A stretch of 64,000 nt of DNA from Oasisia sp. SBJ-2009 (GCA_964017155.1 OZ024862.1:24955013-25019012); one strand, 5' to 3'. Shown: positions 48,012-60,359, counted from the stretch's first letter. Numbers and translations: made by a program. The notes: generated by a model from the letters alone, not told the origin.

Positions 48012-48322
48012 CCGACCGACCGACCGACCGACCGACCGACCGACCGACCGACCGACCGACCGACCGACCGACCGACCGACCGACCGACCGACCGACCGAC
48101 CGACCGACCGACCGACCGACCGACCGACCGACCGACCGACCGACCGACCGACCGACCGACCGACCGACCGACCGACCGACCGACCGACCGACCGACCGAC
48201 CGACCGACCGACCGACCGACCGACCGACCGACCGACCGACCGACCGACCGACCGACCGACCGACCGACCGACCGACCGACCGACCGACCGACCGACCGAC
48301 CGACCGACCGACCGACCGACCG
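48012..48322 (+). repeat. (GACC)n microsatellite, about 77 units
   Basis: Nearly perfect tetranucleotide tract just downstream of the gene B exon 3 donor. The matching site in gene A (12,570-12,600) has only GACCGACCGAACGG. Confidence 0.97.
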
Positions 48323-48358
48323 CCCGTCCAGAACTGTAGTAGTCCGAATTACACTTAC

Positions 48359-48561
48359 CATGGCTTCCGTCGAACTTCCATGGGCAACCTCCAACGGTTA
48401 AAGGCGATTCTGCCTTTTGTACGTTTTCGCCGTCGCTTTTTGTTTCCGTTGAAGAACTGCTCCTCCTGTAATTCTAGCAGTTCGTCGATTTGTTCCTCCG
48501 TCAGTACGATGCATGTATCGAATCGATGTTTTCGAGGTGTCATTATCTCCTCCTCCTCTTC
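48359..48561 (-). pseudogene. Gene B exon 3: propeptide and cleavage site, frameshifted by a 5-bp deletion
   Basis: 203 bp (223 in gene A). It retains LTEEQIDELLELQEEQFF and KRRRKRTKGR, then Trp of the mature start. Between that TGG and the shared CATGG there are 8 bases, against 13 in gene A. The deletion moves the frame so the exon ends in phase 2, while exon 4 starts in phase 1. The codon made across the join is TGA. A separate in-frame loss shortens the basic run by five residues. Confidence 0.75.
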
Positions 48562-49023
48562 CTGAAACTGCATAAAACGACGGGAATAGGTAAAACAATT
48601 TGACGTTTCCTACGCAAATGTGTCCGTTAACAATGAGGCAGGACAATGTGTGCTGAGAACCTATATAGAATTATATTCTATAATAGAATTAATGAACTAT
48701 TCATAATCACACTAAATCATGTTGAAACATCGCAGTAGTGCATATCACGTATTTGATACTACATATAAATAACCGGATCCCAAGCGTTTGGTGTTATTTC
48801 TGCCATTTTCTTTAATGTTACTGTTGTTGGCGTCGTAGGTGATGCAATTTTCATATCGCAATTGGGTTTCAGTGACAGCGTCAGCAGCAGCAACTGCAAC
48901 ATCAGCAGCAGTAACAAGACTAACTACTATAATATCCGCAGCAACAACAGCAACAGTAACACAAATAATAAAGAGGCAACTATAACGTCCCATTGTTACC
49001 CATTTCCTCCTTCACAGCCGTAC

Positions 49024-49200
49024 CTGGAAGTCAAATGATCGTACTCCGTCAGCCATTTCGACCCATGTCCTAAACTGCAGCATCTTGTGATGTACACGTT
49101 GCCATTGGTCACACGGCATCCCGTAACAACGAGTCGTCTCAGCTGTCGACGTATTTTCAGGGCGCCTCATGTTGCTGGGGATGGAGAACGTCGTACGCGC
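49024..49200 (-). CDS. Gene B exon 2: propeptide segment
   Basis: 177 bp, acceptor TTCAG, donor CAG|GTACGG, phase 0 to 0. Contains RCYGMPCDQWQR and FRTWVEMADGV, aligned with gene A exon 2; open throughout. Confidence 0.8.
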
Positions 49201-49438
49201 CTGAAGCAAAACCAGTGAATTGCTTAAGCGAAGTCATGTTATTATTATTTAACAAAGAACTATTTAGGAAATTACATAATTGAGAACTTCAAGTATTGGG
49301 CGTTTTCCACCACCTACATGAACAATTCTGGCTACCGCGAACATTGATTAAAATCTTCTTCGGTATCATCCTCAATATCGTAAATCCTGTTAGCGTCTGC
49401 GTGCTCCATTTTGTAGAGTAATTGTAGCATTCCTATTA

Positions 49439-49660
49439 AGGCTACCAAAGCAGATTCTCTACTCTCAACTGTCTTCTGGTTAGAGAAAGAGAGGGCACCT
49501 TCGGTTTAAGGATACCATCAAGAGAAACCTGAAGCTGAGATACATAAAGTCCGACTCATGGATATCACTCTCACACCAGAGAGATAAATGGAGAACAGCA
49601 GTCAAGTGATGGAAGAAGTCTTTGTCGCATCGCGACCGGCAGCGTGACGATGATGATATA
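49439..49660 (+). mobile_element. RTE-1 3' fragment
   Basis: Matches the last ~70 codons and 3' UTR of RTE-1 (GFRLKDTIKRNLKLR-like coding, then GTCTTTGTCGCATCGCGACC and GATGATGAT tail). 5' truncated; in gene B intron 1. Confidence 0.8.
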
Positions 49661-50762
49661 TTAATATACGTTAGATAAATGTTTGAAAATCAAAATTCCT
49701 TGATAACTGTTAAAGATATCAGTTGAACGCATGGAAAGAATCGATATTGCAGATCATTATCTATCTATCACGAAAGTAGTCTGGTGATTTTATTGCGTTC
49801 ATCTCTTGTATAGTTCACAAATACTTCTTACACATGTTGGTGGGTTTCATACTATTGAGGTATTGGTGCATGATATGAGACGAACACAAGATCTGCCGTA
49901 ATTTGCTTCAATATCAGCTTTATTTGATTCCTAACGTCATTATCCGTATGGTATTATTGTGCCAGTTCAGAGAAAGCGACAACTACGTTGCCGCCTCGAT
50001 GGAATGCTGCTGTCAGCTGTTTTATTAGGCACAGTAATGCTTAATAATACACATCTTTATCATTTATACATTTAATTTATTTGATTTGCTTTGTCGTAGT
50101 TTCGTCGTCATTCGTTGGGTCCTCCGCGTTGTTCCGCCAGAAATACGAACCAGTCGCCAACAACAGCATTATCAACACACGCCTACGCAGAGGAACGATT
50201 GAATCTTAATTTCTGGACCATGCTCTACCCGCTATTGAACATTGTGGTTCCCATGAATCGAACCTGCATCTGCCATTGTATTGTATGTTTTAGTATATTT
50301 ACTGGTGGTGTGTGTTCCCCGATGAATAGTCTGAATGAAATGATCTATTCGTGAGTTATATTTGGGCTTAAGTAGATTGTGGCATAAGCACACCGAAATT
50401 GTAGTATAAAATAATCATACTGCAAACAATATTTTGAACAACTGATATAATATATAAACTTTCATACATTCATGACATTCAAATATTAGTTAAAATTAGG
50501 GGTGATCTTAAAATGAATAACGGGTGACTTTGTTTTGAATTAATTTGTCTGAGAACAGATCCACTTCAGCCAATAACGTGTCCGTCAGAACGGTTTGAGT
50601 CGAATTGTGTAGATGCCTACAGCCAAACTAGGTATACGTTATAGCTAAATGTTACCAAACATTGTTAGCGTTTTTACAAACAAATGTTGATGTTTTACGA
50701 TGAGATATGTGTAGTGCTTAAATTTGTCAGCTTTGAACTATTGATTTGCAATCTGCACTCAC

Positions 50763-50819
50763 TTGTGTTACGAGAAAGACGCTTGCGAATCCCAGAAGAA
50801 GAAACAAAATCCGACTCAT
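50763..50819 (-). CDS. Gene B exon 1: signal peptide
   Basis: Nineteen codons, MSRILFLLLGFASVFLVTQ, donor GTGAGT, phase 0. Paralogous to gene A exon 1 and to the first exons in the palindrome arms. Confidence 0.8.
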
Positions 50820-50824
50820 TTTGT

Positions 50825-50930
50825 TTGGACCTCACTGTATCTGCGGCAAAAGTAATGTGTTAACTGTGTCGCTCAGTCTATTGTTGTTTCGTTCACTAAG
50901 CCGCGCTATCGTTACTTCAATATGACGTAT
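50825..50930 (-). promoter_or_regulatory. Conserved 5' leader/promoter block of gene B
   Basis: The same GCGGCTTAGTGAACGAAAC and CAATAGACTGAGCGAC motifs as upstream of gene A, at a similar distance from the ATG. Confidence 0.42.
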
Positions 50931-51124
50931 CCTTCCGAATCGGAACAGATTTTCGTAGAGTATCACAGTCACGATCGCATCTGGCTACTGAACTGAAACA
51001 GATTGGCTGGCATGAATCGACCGGACGGTGACTAATCATGCATGAATTCATTCATTCGCCTTACTGACTTAGCCACCATAGTTACTAACACCGGATAATT
51101 AAAACATACTTTGAAACATTTAGA

Positions 51125-51345
51125 CGAAACTTGCTACTTGTCTGTCCATCATCACATATGGATCCATTGATGTCATGTGACGAGATTCAGCTTCTGTTCC
51201 GCACATCAAGTTAACGTTCGGCACAGAGAAAGACAGTACACTTCCTTTCCTGGTTCTATGAACGCACATATTATGTTGTGTATCAACTTGTTCATCAAGT
51301 ACACAATCGAACCAGAGAAAGGCAGTAAACCCTTGCATATCATAT
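51125..51345. repeat. Promoter-proximal minisatellite of gene B
   Basis: About two units paralogous to the gene A array (TTCCTTTCCTGGTTCTATG, TTCATCAAGTACACAATCG). Confidence 0.55.
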
Positions 51346-52139
51346 TTCAGTTAACGGATCCACGAAACTATCAATATAATGGATGTCAACACACTCGGTC
51401 AAGTACCTCAGTTTCAACTCGCACCACACTCAAACCCACACAATATATATATTAAATTGTTCCACAATCTGCACGCTAATATGTGTTAAACTTGTAAAGG
51501 TCAACTTGGCAGATTGTTGATACTGGCTGGTGAAGCCACATGTATATTGAGGGGTGCTCATTAAAAGATGATTACACCTTTTTACAGGTATGCTATAATT
51601 GTTAATCTACCTATATGTTATTGATAACTATAAGTGATCCGTGTACTTATGCTATTCTGAATGACATTGTTATATCTTATTATTACGTATTCATTGTTCT
51701 TATTCCAGTCAGTGATAATATATATCTGTCATATACATTATGCCATATGTCTATGTCATCGTTTTGTGTAATGTATCTTACATTTTACATATATCCGGTA
51801 GATTGTGACTGTTAGTTTCATTATATTATTGTTTACTATTGTACAGCAGAGTCCTGATAATAGCTGGTGAAGCCACATGTATGATGAGGGTATCTCATCA
51901 TACATGTAGACCATTTCACCTTTTATAGGTGTTGTGCCGTTGTATTGATTTGGTCTCTCAAACTGTGATGAGCGAAATCGCGAGATATGGTACAATGACA
52001 TTAAAATAGCCAACAACATGATCATTCAAAACGAAATGACCGCTGATGAAGCGCCGAATGATATCAGGTTGTGTTGTTTCTAGATCTAGATCGTCATGTC
52101 CAGGTAGAAAGAGCCGCCGTAGCAGAGGTTAATCAGACA

Positions 52140-53100
52140 ATCAATCTCCATGTAGACTGGACGAGATTTGTCTACGGAGGCCACGTGTAGAAAGATATTT
52201 CATTCCCGATATGATGCAAATACATGCTTAATGATGGCATAGATGTGGTGAAACAGTTGCAAATATTGGCACAGTTCAGACTTACCGCAGCAAACGTTGA
52301 GAACATTCCCTAATTGTTCCTAACGCTTTGAGGATTGAGCAAACAGTTCTGGGAATTCTACTCTGATCTCATCTTTTCGCCGAGAGGCCTCTATACCGCG
52401 GTCGCACATGCTACCATATGACCTTACGACCACTCTGCGTCAACTACTGCCGGAACGCTTGCCACGTCAACGAGCTTATCAGGTTTGAAACCATCTCTAT
52501 TCCATGGAACGAGCGAATATAATAACTACCTTCCAAGACTGAGTTCAAATTTGGTTTACTAAATACTCCCGCTTCAATTAGAGCATCCTCAAAGCTTGAC
52601 CCTTGCCGATAGCGTCCCGCAAGCCACAGAAAAGTCTTGACCCAGTGGAACATCGCTGTCGTGCCATGCACATCACATGATTAATTAGGTTTACTCAGCC
52701 ATCATGATTTCGGCCACAGTCTCGAACGGTCGTATTGCATTTCAGTATGTATAACAATTTCAAAATGATTTTTAGACGTCACCAATGTATCGCGCATACT
52801 TAAAAATACAATAGGCACTAAAATCACCCTTCTACTAATTTTTTTTAAAACGTTATACATGTTTCATGTTTGAAAGACTTTGGGTAACGGCCATCTTGGC
52901 TTCCGATAACTAATATAATTTTGAAAATGTCTTGAGATGTATATGTCTTTATGTCAAAATGTCTTCAGTGCATACCTGAAAACCGCTCAGTAAATACCAA
53001 AATCTTCCTTCTACTACATTTCTGATAATGATTTCATGTTCACGTTTGACATACTTTGTGTGGCAATCATCTTGGATTTCGAATCGACGACTCAAACCAA
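52140..53100 (-). pseudogene. Orphan repeat-family protein fragment in left arm
   Basis: The minus strand, 52,671-52,444, encodes HGTTAMFHWVKTFLWLAGRY, FEDALIEAGVFSKPNLNSVL and FHGIEMV, matching the central part of the same orphan family. Upstream repeats containing CCAAGATGGCCG resemble the inverted flanks of the 19-22 kb element. Confidence 0.5.
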
Positions 53101-53399
53101 CTGTAAAAGTATCTGCTTTCTAAAATATATACGGGCATCTATGGCAGGGCTATGACTATTATCTACACAGGGTCGTGGGCAATCAGCGGACAGCGATAGA
53201 CGAAACGTTGCATTCGACTTCAAGCGTAAGATCATTGCTTGGGTTATCTTGTGACTAATAACAACACTAGCCGCAATTACTACAACAATAACAACGTCAA
53301 CAACAATAATAACAATACTTCTACAGTCTCCGATCAATTAAACGTCATTGTCGAATGGTTTACAAAATTAGTATTGCCGATGGGAGTTCTTCGAACACA

Positions 53400-53500
53400 A
53401 CACACACGCATACATACATACATACATGTACACACACAAACACACACAAACACACACAAACACACACACACACAAACACAAACACAAACACACACACAGT
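53400..53500 (+). repeat. (CA)n-rich microsatellite
   Basis: Interrupted ACAC/ACAA tract inside the left arm; no counterpart in the right arm. Confidence 0.9.
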
Positions 53501-53701
53501 GGAACATCGCTGTCGTGCCATGCACATTACATGACACACACATATTGATAAGTGTGTACCATGTAGGATTATGTTACATGATTTTCTCTCATTGTTTAAC
53601 ATGAATTAATACAAAGTTGTTTCATTTATTGTTTAATGCAATTTTCGTTCATGAAAAAGTACTAACCAGTTAATGAATAACGTATAACGTTGTTGTGAAT
53701 T

Positions 53702-54204
53702 ACGCCAGAGACTCTGGAACAACCACCATGAGTTCATGCGGGTTAAAGGCAAGATATACCGAGCAATCCTGCTTTCCATCCTCCTATGCGAAGCCGAGGC
53801 CTGGACAATGTACAGACGACAGGTGAAAAAGGTGCATGCTTTCATCATGCGACATCTGCGTTCGATCATGAGCATAACTTGGATGAATAAAGTGACAAAC
53901 AAGGACATACTCGAACGGACAGGTCTGCCATCTATGGAAGATCTTCTTTTCAGAAAGAACCTCAAGAGGATGTCACCAGACAGGCTACAAAAGCAGATTA
54001 TCTACTATAAACGGTCTTCTCATCACAGAAAGAGAGGGCGCCTTCGTCTCCGGTTCAAGGATACCATCAAGAGAAACCTGAAGCTGAGAGACATAAAGAC
54101 CGACTTATGGACATCATTGTCACGGCAGAGGGATAAATGTAGAGCAATAGTCAAATGATGGACACAGTCTTTTTCGCATCGCGATCGACAGCATGATAAT
54201 GATA
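53702..54204 (+). mobile_element. 5'-truncated RTE-1 copy with 9-bp TSD
   Basis: Encodes the RTE-1 C-terminus (MRVKGKIYRAILLSILLCEA, QVKKVHAFIMRHLRSIMSIT, RFKDTIKRNLKLRDIK) then the 3' UTR and GCATGATAATGAT tail. Flanked by TTGTGAATT at 53693-53701 and 54205-54213. Present only in the left palindrome arm. Confidence 0.85.
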
Positions 54205-54473
54205 TTGTGAATTGCCACAGGTAATATGGTCTCCATCAGAATATACCATGGCCCGAATCGAATGGCTTTAGAGACCTACAGCTGTAAGCGCGCACTAGAT
54301 TGAATGCCGCCAAGACGTGTCATGTACTAAAGGTAGATGTTAGTCATAGTGTCTCAACATTAATATATACAACTCATTTAAGTAACCGTGTTAGTTCATA
54401 AGCATTATGTTTTTATCAGAAGAATTCGCTAAAATTCGCTGCCTTGAATTTATAATTTATAATCTTCACTTAC

Positions 54474-54539
54474 CACCTCTCCATGTGTTTCAAGAAAGAC
54501 GCTGGCGAACTTCAAAAGAACAAACATGATCCGACTCAG
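54474..54539 (-). pseudogene. Orphan astacin-type first exon C (start codon lost) in left palindrome arm
   Basis: 66 bp aligned with gene A/B exon 1 and with first exon D. The aligned initiator is CTG instead of ATG; the next in-frame ATG is four codons later (54527-54525) and would still give a short hydrophobic leader, MFVLLKFASVFLETHGEV. Donor GTG|GTAAGT in phase 0. No matching downstream exons are seen between it and gene B, so it is either a relic or an alternative first exon for gene B, with which it is phase-compatible. Confidence 0.6.
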
Positions 54540-54710
54540 GTTTTTTAACTGTACTGGGGTCTGCTGTAATTGTGATTGTTCTGCGCAATAAAAAAAACTG
54601 TAATTATATGTCGCTCAGTCTATATTGGCTTCGTTCAACAAGTCGCTCTAACGTTGCATTGCTGTCTATGTTTAAGAAAATCATAACTATTGAGCATGCT
54701 CGGCCGACGC

Positions 54711-54716
54711 TTTATA
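54711..54716 (-). promoter_or_regulatory. TATA box of first exon C
   Basis: TATAAA followed by GCGTCGGCCGAGC on the minus strand, about 170 bp upstream of the aligned start of exon C. It is shared with the right-arm copy. Confidence 0.5.
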
Positions 54717-55602
54717 TCCCGACAGTTACATATCAAACGATACTAGTATCAAAGAAGTTAGGAGCTCATTGGTTGGTACGTCGTAACAATCACGTCATAG
54801 TGACCGCGTGATCCATTTTGGCGAATCCGTTGGTCGTAACGATCACGTCATAGCGATCCCATTACATCCAGCAGACGCGCTCCCAATTTGTCAATGGATA
54901 TCAACACCATAGAGATTCCATCCGCAATTCACTGTGGATATTTTCTACTCGCCAAAACGTTGTTGTGTCGCCATTATCCCATGTTAAAGAGCCTGAATGT
55001 TTTGGGTGTCTCGCAAGATATGGCTGTATCACAAAACGGGCTACATAACAAGACAAAAAAATGATTAACACATCTCGGCATATAATCAAAGTGTGTGAAT
55101 CCGCCATCAAAGAGCGTCGCAACATATTGTATTACTGGTTAGCTATACTATTTCACAGCATGAGTTTCATGTGAAGTCACACGACTGCTGCCAGTTCTGA
55201 CAGTGAATGATGTTAACATCCATGTCAGTGTGGGTACGTGTCAGTTTATGTGATTGACAACTTTCGATATAATTATAGATGTTATTTATAGCAGTGATAG
55301 TTTGGTCAATAAAATTATATGCCACATAGGGTCAAGGTAAAGCAGGCTTATCGATGCCCGAAGGCGAAGAGGTATGGCGCCAAGTCATGCCAAGGTCTTT
55401 TGTCAAGCATCGGTTCAGGCTCAAATACGTTTTCGTTGTGTACTTGCTGGGGCACACTTATTTACTATGATGTGTTAATTCCTGTTACACAGATTACGTC
55501 ATTTGTTTGTAAACACACTGTTGGAATGGTTGTCTGCATAACTAATTTTGGAAAGCAGACAGGCGGAATCAAATGATCGAATCGACGCTTAGCTTAACTT
55601 AA

Positions 55603-56440
55603 GCCAGGGCTGCGTAAGTCCAAAAGCCGTGCATCCTATATAAAATAGGTTGGTGTTATTTTCACCCGAGATAAATACATTTAGGCGAATGGCGCTAATG
55701 GTAGACATGTTAAGATGTGAATGAAAATGTTGCTGTTATGCTAACAAACGTAGCATGATAAATTACTGCTGAATACGTAAGCTTATGAACAGTACAATTC
55801 AGTGCCTCCCTTTTCGTGGTATTGCGTTGTTTTCTATTCTGTTAGCTGTTTAGGTGTGTTTCAATCAAGTCAATGTTATTAAAAAATATCTTTGTAGAGT
55901 CCAGAAGGCGTAGAAAATAGCACACAGTGAATCATAGGAGATAGCCGATATACAAGTTGGTGTCGACGGATAAAGGGGATTATGCCTATGACACGTTTTT
56001 ATTATACAGAAACACAGCTTAAACATTTTAATATAAACATCCGCTCAAACATACTGTCAACTAACACACTTTTACCAAAACTACTACCCAAAATATGTCT
56101 AGTACTACTCCATGAATAACCTTCACATAAGAATAATATTGTAACTGTTATGCTTATTAATTTATATGTTATATATTCTATCAAATAAACAAATTTGCTA
56201 AATCTTGCCTACAACTAGTCGAAGGCTAGATTACCCTTTTGTCGTACCGCTGCTTAGAGACTAATATTGCTATTAGCCAACGGCAGAGTAAATTAAGAGG
56301 GATTAAAATTGCACTGTCATAAGTAAATGTAATTAAACACGTTTATGTCAAACGCGACAGGCACATTCTTTATTTTATCTATTCAAAATAAATGTGATAA
56401 ACTAACAGACAATAAATAATAAAACTAATGATACAAATCA
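55603..56440. other. Palindrome spacer, left part: no recognised feature
   Basis: AT-rich non-coding sequence; no exon or element recognised. Confidence 0.5.
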
Positions 56441-57050
56441 AACACCATGTGGCTCCACAAAACTCTCCACACGAACCAACTTGTTCAGTTTACAAACTCA
56501 GATGACAATGCCAGTCCAACCCAGCTATATGACACGCAGGCAGCCGAGCCTCACCTCCCAACCCAAGCCGGAGGTAACCCTCCAGCTGCACAACCTGCAC
56601 CCTGTGTGTGCCTGGCCACTCTGCCTGTCTCCTTGTGTTGACTCTCCCCCTCTCCCCTCGTCTGGCATTTTTACCCCTTTCCTAACAGCGAGAAATCTTT
56701 ATCTCATGAACTCGACACTCTCCGGTGAGCATCACTCAACCCTGAGACCGTCCTGCCACCAGCAAGAAACCCCTGTGCCGTGGTCACTCAACGTTAAGAC
56801 AAGAAACCTTTTTGGTCACACCTTTGAGACAGCCCTGTTAGTGGCGGAAAACCCTTGTGGCAGCCTTACCATACTAGTATCATCCATTGCACAGCGTGTG
56901 TTTGGCAGACGTACCAAAACAGTGCTGCCATCAACACACAACCAGTTGAAACCGGGTGGTCCTGCAGATGTCGGAAAGCAATCCGGATGTCGGTGAACGA
57001 AGTTCCGATCAGTACTGAACTCAGACCACCCCCGACGTGACTTACGACGT
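56441..57050 (+). other. Palindrome spacer, GC-richer open stretch of unknown nature
   Basis: Two overlapping frames (60-170 codons) with Pro-rich composition (PTQAGGNPPAAQPAPCVC in one frame). Base composition is richer in GC than the surroundings. No domain recognised; may be part of an LTR retroelement or foreign sequence. No coding claim is made. Confidence 0.2.
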
Positions 57051-57236
57051 TTGAATGTCGGCGAAACGATCAGAATGCAGCCATTATAACATGACAGGAG
57101 AGAATGGGCTGAGGCAACGGTTCACAAAGCTATCTTCAGTCGATGGCATAATATCGACTGAACGCCATTATCGTCGAAACCGCCGAGATCACGTCCATCC
57201 GAGCACGACACGACACATGATCGCGCTTACAGACCT

Positions 57237-57658
57237 GGGCCCAGTTTCATGAAGCCGTGTAACATTGGCGCCACTAGCACTGACCCCCTTACGTCGCGGT
57301 GGGGAATCCCTGTATTTGTGCTGTGTCTGAACATCCTTTTTTCTTTCTAGCTGTGCCTTTGTCGTTCGTATAGCAAAAGGGAAGCCATGATGAATGTAAA
57401 GGATATCCAGTGTATACATTACAAATAATAATGTTCAGAGTGGGCGTGCCGGGAGCATACCGTACATTTTCAGCTTCGGGAGCATACCGTAAATATTTCA
57501 ACCAGCGTAAAGTTACGCCTACTAAATGCATGGTGCAGCTAAGTGCAACTACGGAGCAGACTCATGAAACGCAACTAGTGTAACTTTACGACGTCTTAGA
57601 TTTTCGACGAGTTATCGCCCGCTACGACGTCGTAAATAGCCGCTATGAAACTGGCCCC
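57237..57658. mobile_element. MITE with GGGCCAGTTTCAT terminal inverted repeats
   Basis: Begins GGGCCCAGTTTCATGAAGC and ends with the inverse of GGGGCCAGTTTCATAGCG. Internal ACGACGT motifs recur. About 420 bp with no coding capacity; in the palindrome spacer. Confidence 0.6.
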
Positions 57659-58455
57659 TGAACGAATGATACCACCTAGTGGCATACCGAGAGATCGAGC
57701 ACTCGATCCAGAAGTCATCATTGTTGAGACAAACGCAGCCACAACTCAACAACAGGAAACTACAGCAGTCTCACAGAATACACGACCAAGTAAGGTAATT
57801 GTGCCAGAAGACACGCGAAAACTACATGACTACACGATCCGGGAAAGTAGTCAGGCCTGTGGCCAGATTTAACTTGTAATATATCAATTATTGGGACAAG
57901 TTCAAATTGTTATATATCAAGCCTGTAGATGGACTGGACTTAATTGTAATTAATCAAATCTATAGACAAACTGAAATTGGACTTAAAAGTAATAGTGACA
58001 GCCTAATTATACTAACTTTAATACTCGCTTAAGTTACGGTAAATTTTCACTGGATAGTGTTAGTCGAATAATTTTGTTAGTTTATGCTTTTCGAATAATA
58101 AGGGGAGACATGTTACGTGACTATGTCCAATACATGCTGCCATCTAGCGAATGGTAGCGCAACTATGACATATAGTGGTTTGTTGGAGATGACGCGTCAG
58201 AAGCATGTGGCTGACTGAAGCATGTGGCATGTAGTCTTGACCACAATGAAACGTAACAGTGCCTGGACTGGAGGCTTGACAGCACTGAAACAGGCGGTAT
58301 CATGACATCTGATTTTAACCCGCACTTACGCTTTTTCTGTAAACATTTCAACACCATTATTATTTATTATTAATCAGCATTGTCCAGAGTGTATCGGGAA
58401 TGCTGGTTTACTGGACCTTTTTATTTTAAACAAGGCGGATTTCAGAATGCAACTG
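57645..58455 (+). mobile_element. Possible LTR-retroelement 3' end (polyprotein tail, PPT, LTR)
   Basis: A frame ends RPSKVIVPEDTRKLHDYTIR ESS...stop at 57,872. A purine run AAGGGGAGACA at 58,099-58,110 is followed by TGTTACGTGACTATG at 58,111, a usual LTR start; the candidate LTR runs to the palindrome arm boundary at 58,455. No 5' LTR was found. Confidence 0.3.
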
Positions 58456-58958
58456 TAAGTTAAGCTAAGCGTCGATACGATCATTTGATTCCGCCTGTCT
58501 GCTTTCCAAAATTCTCGATGAAGACCACCATACTAACCGTCTGTTTACAAACAAATAATATAACCTGTGTAACATATATTCAGACATAATACTAACTAAA
58601 GACATTGTGCGCCACGAAGTGAACAATGAGAACGTATTTAGGCCTTTTATTTGGCTTTGGCTTGAGCCTGAGCCAATGTTGACAAAAGGCCTTGGCGCTC
58701 TACCTCTTCGCCTTCGGGCATGGATGAGCCTGTTTTACCGTGAACCGACTCGGCATACAGTTTTATTAACCAAACTATCACTGCTGTAAATACACATTCA
58801 TACTTATATCGAAAGGTGTCAATTACATAAACCCACACTTATTCACAATGACATGGATGTTATCATCATTCCCATTCAGAACTGGCGGTAACAACAACAT
58901 CTTGCTGTCAAATAGTATAGCATAACCGGAAATACAATTAGTTGCGGCGCTCTTTGAT

Positions 58959-59466
58959 AATAATAATAATAATATTTATTATTTATAAAGCGCAATATTC
59001 AAATATGCTCAAAGCGCTGTACAATAAAATATAAAGCTATTCATTATGTATTAAAACTAATATTAATAATAATAAATACAACTGTAAAATTTACTTTCAG
59101 ATAAAAAAGAAAAAAAAATTTAGAAACGTTAACTTATTCATAATAAAACTGTTAATTAAATATCATATATAATTAACGACGAATAAATAAACCAATAAAT
59201 AAATAAAACTAATAATACGCTATTTACATGCAAAACACATACTAAACGATGGGATATATAAATTTCAATAAAAAATAAGATAAGATAAAATATTTGAAAC
59301 AAATTTTCTAAAATGTCATTGAATATTTAAAATGTCAGCAGTAATATGTTTTGAAAATGTGCGTTTTCAGTGCCTTTCTGAAAGCCGACAAAGTTCTGCA
59401 GCACTTGGTGTCAATGGGCAATGCGTTCCATAGGCGAGGTCCCACCACACGAAAACACCGGTCAAC
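58959..59466 (-). mobile_element. LINE 3' end (L2/CR1-like) inserted in right arm
   Basis: The minus strand encodes DRCFRVVGPRLWNALPIDTK and TLSAFRKALKTHIFK, a common RT C-terminus, followed by a 3' UTR ending GCGCTTTATAAATAATAAAT and an (ATT)n tail. Absent from the left arm at the aligned site (CTCTTTGAT|GG). Confidence 0.7.
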
Positions 59467-59784
59467 GGATTCACACACATTGATTATGTGCCGATAAGTT
59501 GTTATCACTTCCTTGTCTTGTTATATAGCCAGTTTGTGATACAGCCACATATCCCGAGACACCACCAAATTCACCCCTTTTAACATGGAATAATGGCGGC
59601 ACAACAACATTTTGACGAGTACAAAATATCCACAATGCATTGCGGAGGAAATTCCCTCGCGATAAGACCAACGGATTCGCCAAAATCAGTCACGACGTCA
59701 CTATGACGTGATCGTTACGACATACGAATCAATGAGCTCGTAGCATATTTGATACTAGTAACGCTTGATGAGTAACTGTCGGGG

Positions 59785-59790
59785 TATAAA
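59785..59790 (+). promoter_or_regulatory. TATA box of first exon D
   Basis: GGGGTATAAAGCGTCGGCCG, 170 bp upstream of the ATG. The leader between TATA and ATG contains a block (GAACGAAACAA..ATAGACTGAGCG) also found in the leaders of genes A, B and C. Confidence 0.55.
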
Positions 59791-59959
59791 GCGTCGGCCG
59801 AGCATAATCAACAGTTATCATTTTCTTCAACATAGACAGCAATGCAATGTTAGAGCGACTTGGTGAACGAAACAAATATAGACTGAGCGCCATATAATTA
59901 CAATCTTTCATTGCGCAGAACCATCACAATTGCAGTAGATACAGTAAAGTCTTAACAAC

Positions 59960-60025
59960 ATGAGCCGGATCTTATTTGTTCTTCTGGGATTCGCCAGCAT
60001 CTTTCTCGAAAAACCGGGAGAGGTG
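59960..60025 (+). CDS. Orphan astacin-type first exon D (signal peptide) in right palindrome arm
   Basis: 22 codons, MSRILFVLLGFASIFLEKPG followed by EV, then donor GTAAGT in phase 0. It has an intact ATG and a TATA box 170 bp upstream. It points rightward, opposite to genes A, B and C. I find no astacin exons between here and 64,000; they may lie beyond the window or be absent. Confidence 0.62.
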
Positions 60026-60359
60026 GTAAGTGAAGATTATAAATTCAAGGCAGCGAAGTTAAACGAATTCTTCTGATAAAATCATAATGCTTATATATAT
60101 ACTAATGCAGTTACTTAATTGATTATATATTAATGTTGAGACAATATGCATAAAGTCTAGCTTTAGTTCAAGACACGTCTTGGGCGGTATTCAATCTAGT
60201 GCTTGCTTACCGCTGTAGATCTGTAAAGCCATTCGATTCTGGCCATGGTATATTGTGATGGAGACGATATTAACTGTGATAATTCATACCAACGTTATCC
60301 GTTATTCATTAACTGGCCAGTACTTTTTCCTGAAATAAGTGCTTTACAAAATAAATGAA

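Larger units (their letters stand above)
51495..55602. repeat. Left arm of large inverted duplication
   Basis: Inverted match to 58,456-61,898. Landmarks in order: GGTGAAGCCACATGTAT repeats (51,528 and 51,868), the orphan-protein fragment (52.4-52.7 kb), GGCCATCTTGG repeats (52.9-53.1 kb), first exon C (54.5 kb), its TATA (54.7 kb), and the CGCTTAGCTTAACTTA inner end. It carries an RTE-1 insertion that the right arm lacks. Confidence 0.85.

Noticed and set aside
48012..48322. CRISPR-like array or other regular repeat array
   Set aside because: No spacers; a simple tetranucleotide tract in a eukaryotic genome.
47847..48401. Open frames of PTDR/RSVG repeats
   Set aside because: Artefact of the (GACC)n tract between gene B exons 3 and 4.
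56481..56996. 171-codon ORF in the palindrome spacer as a gene
   Set aside because: No recognised domain, low-complexity Pro/Ser content, overlapping alternative frame; kept only as an unknown stretch.
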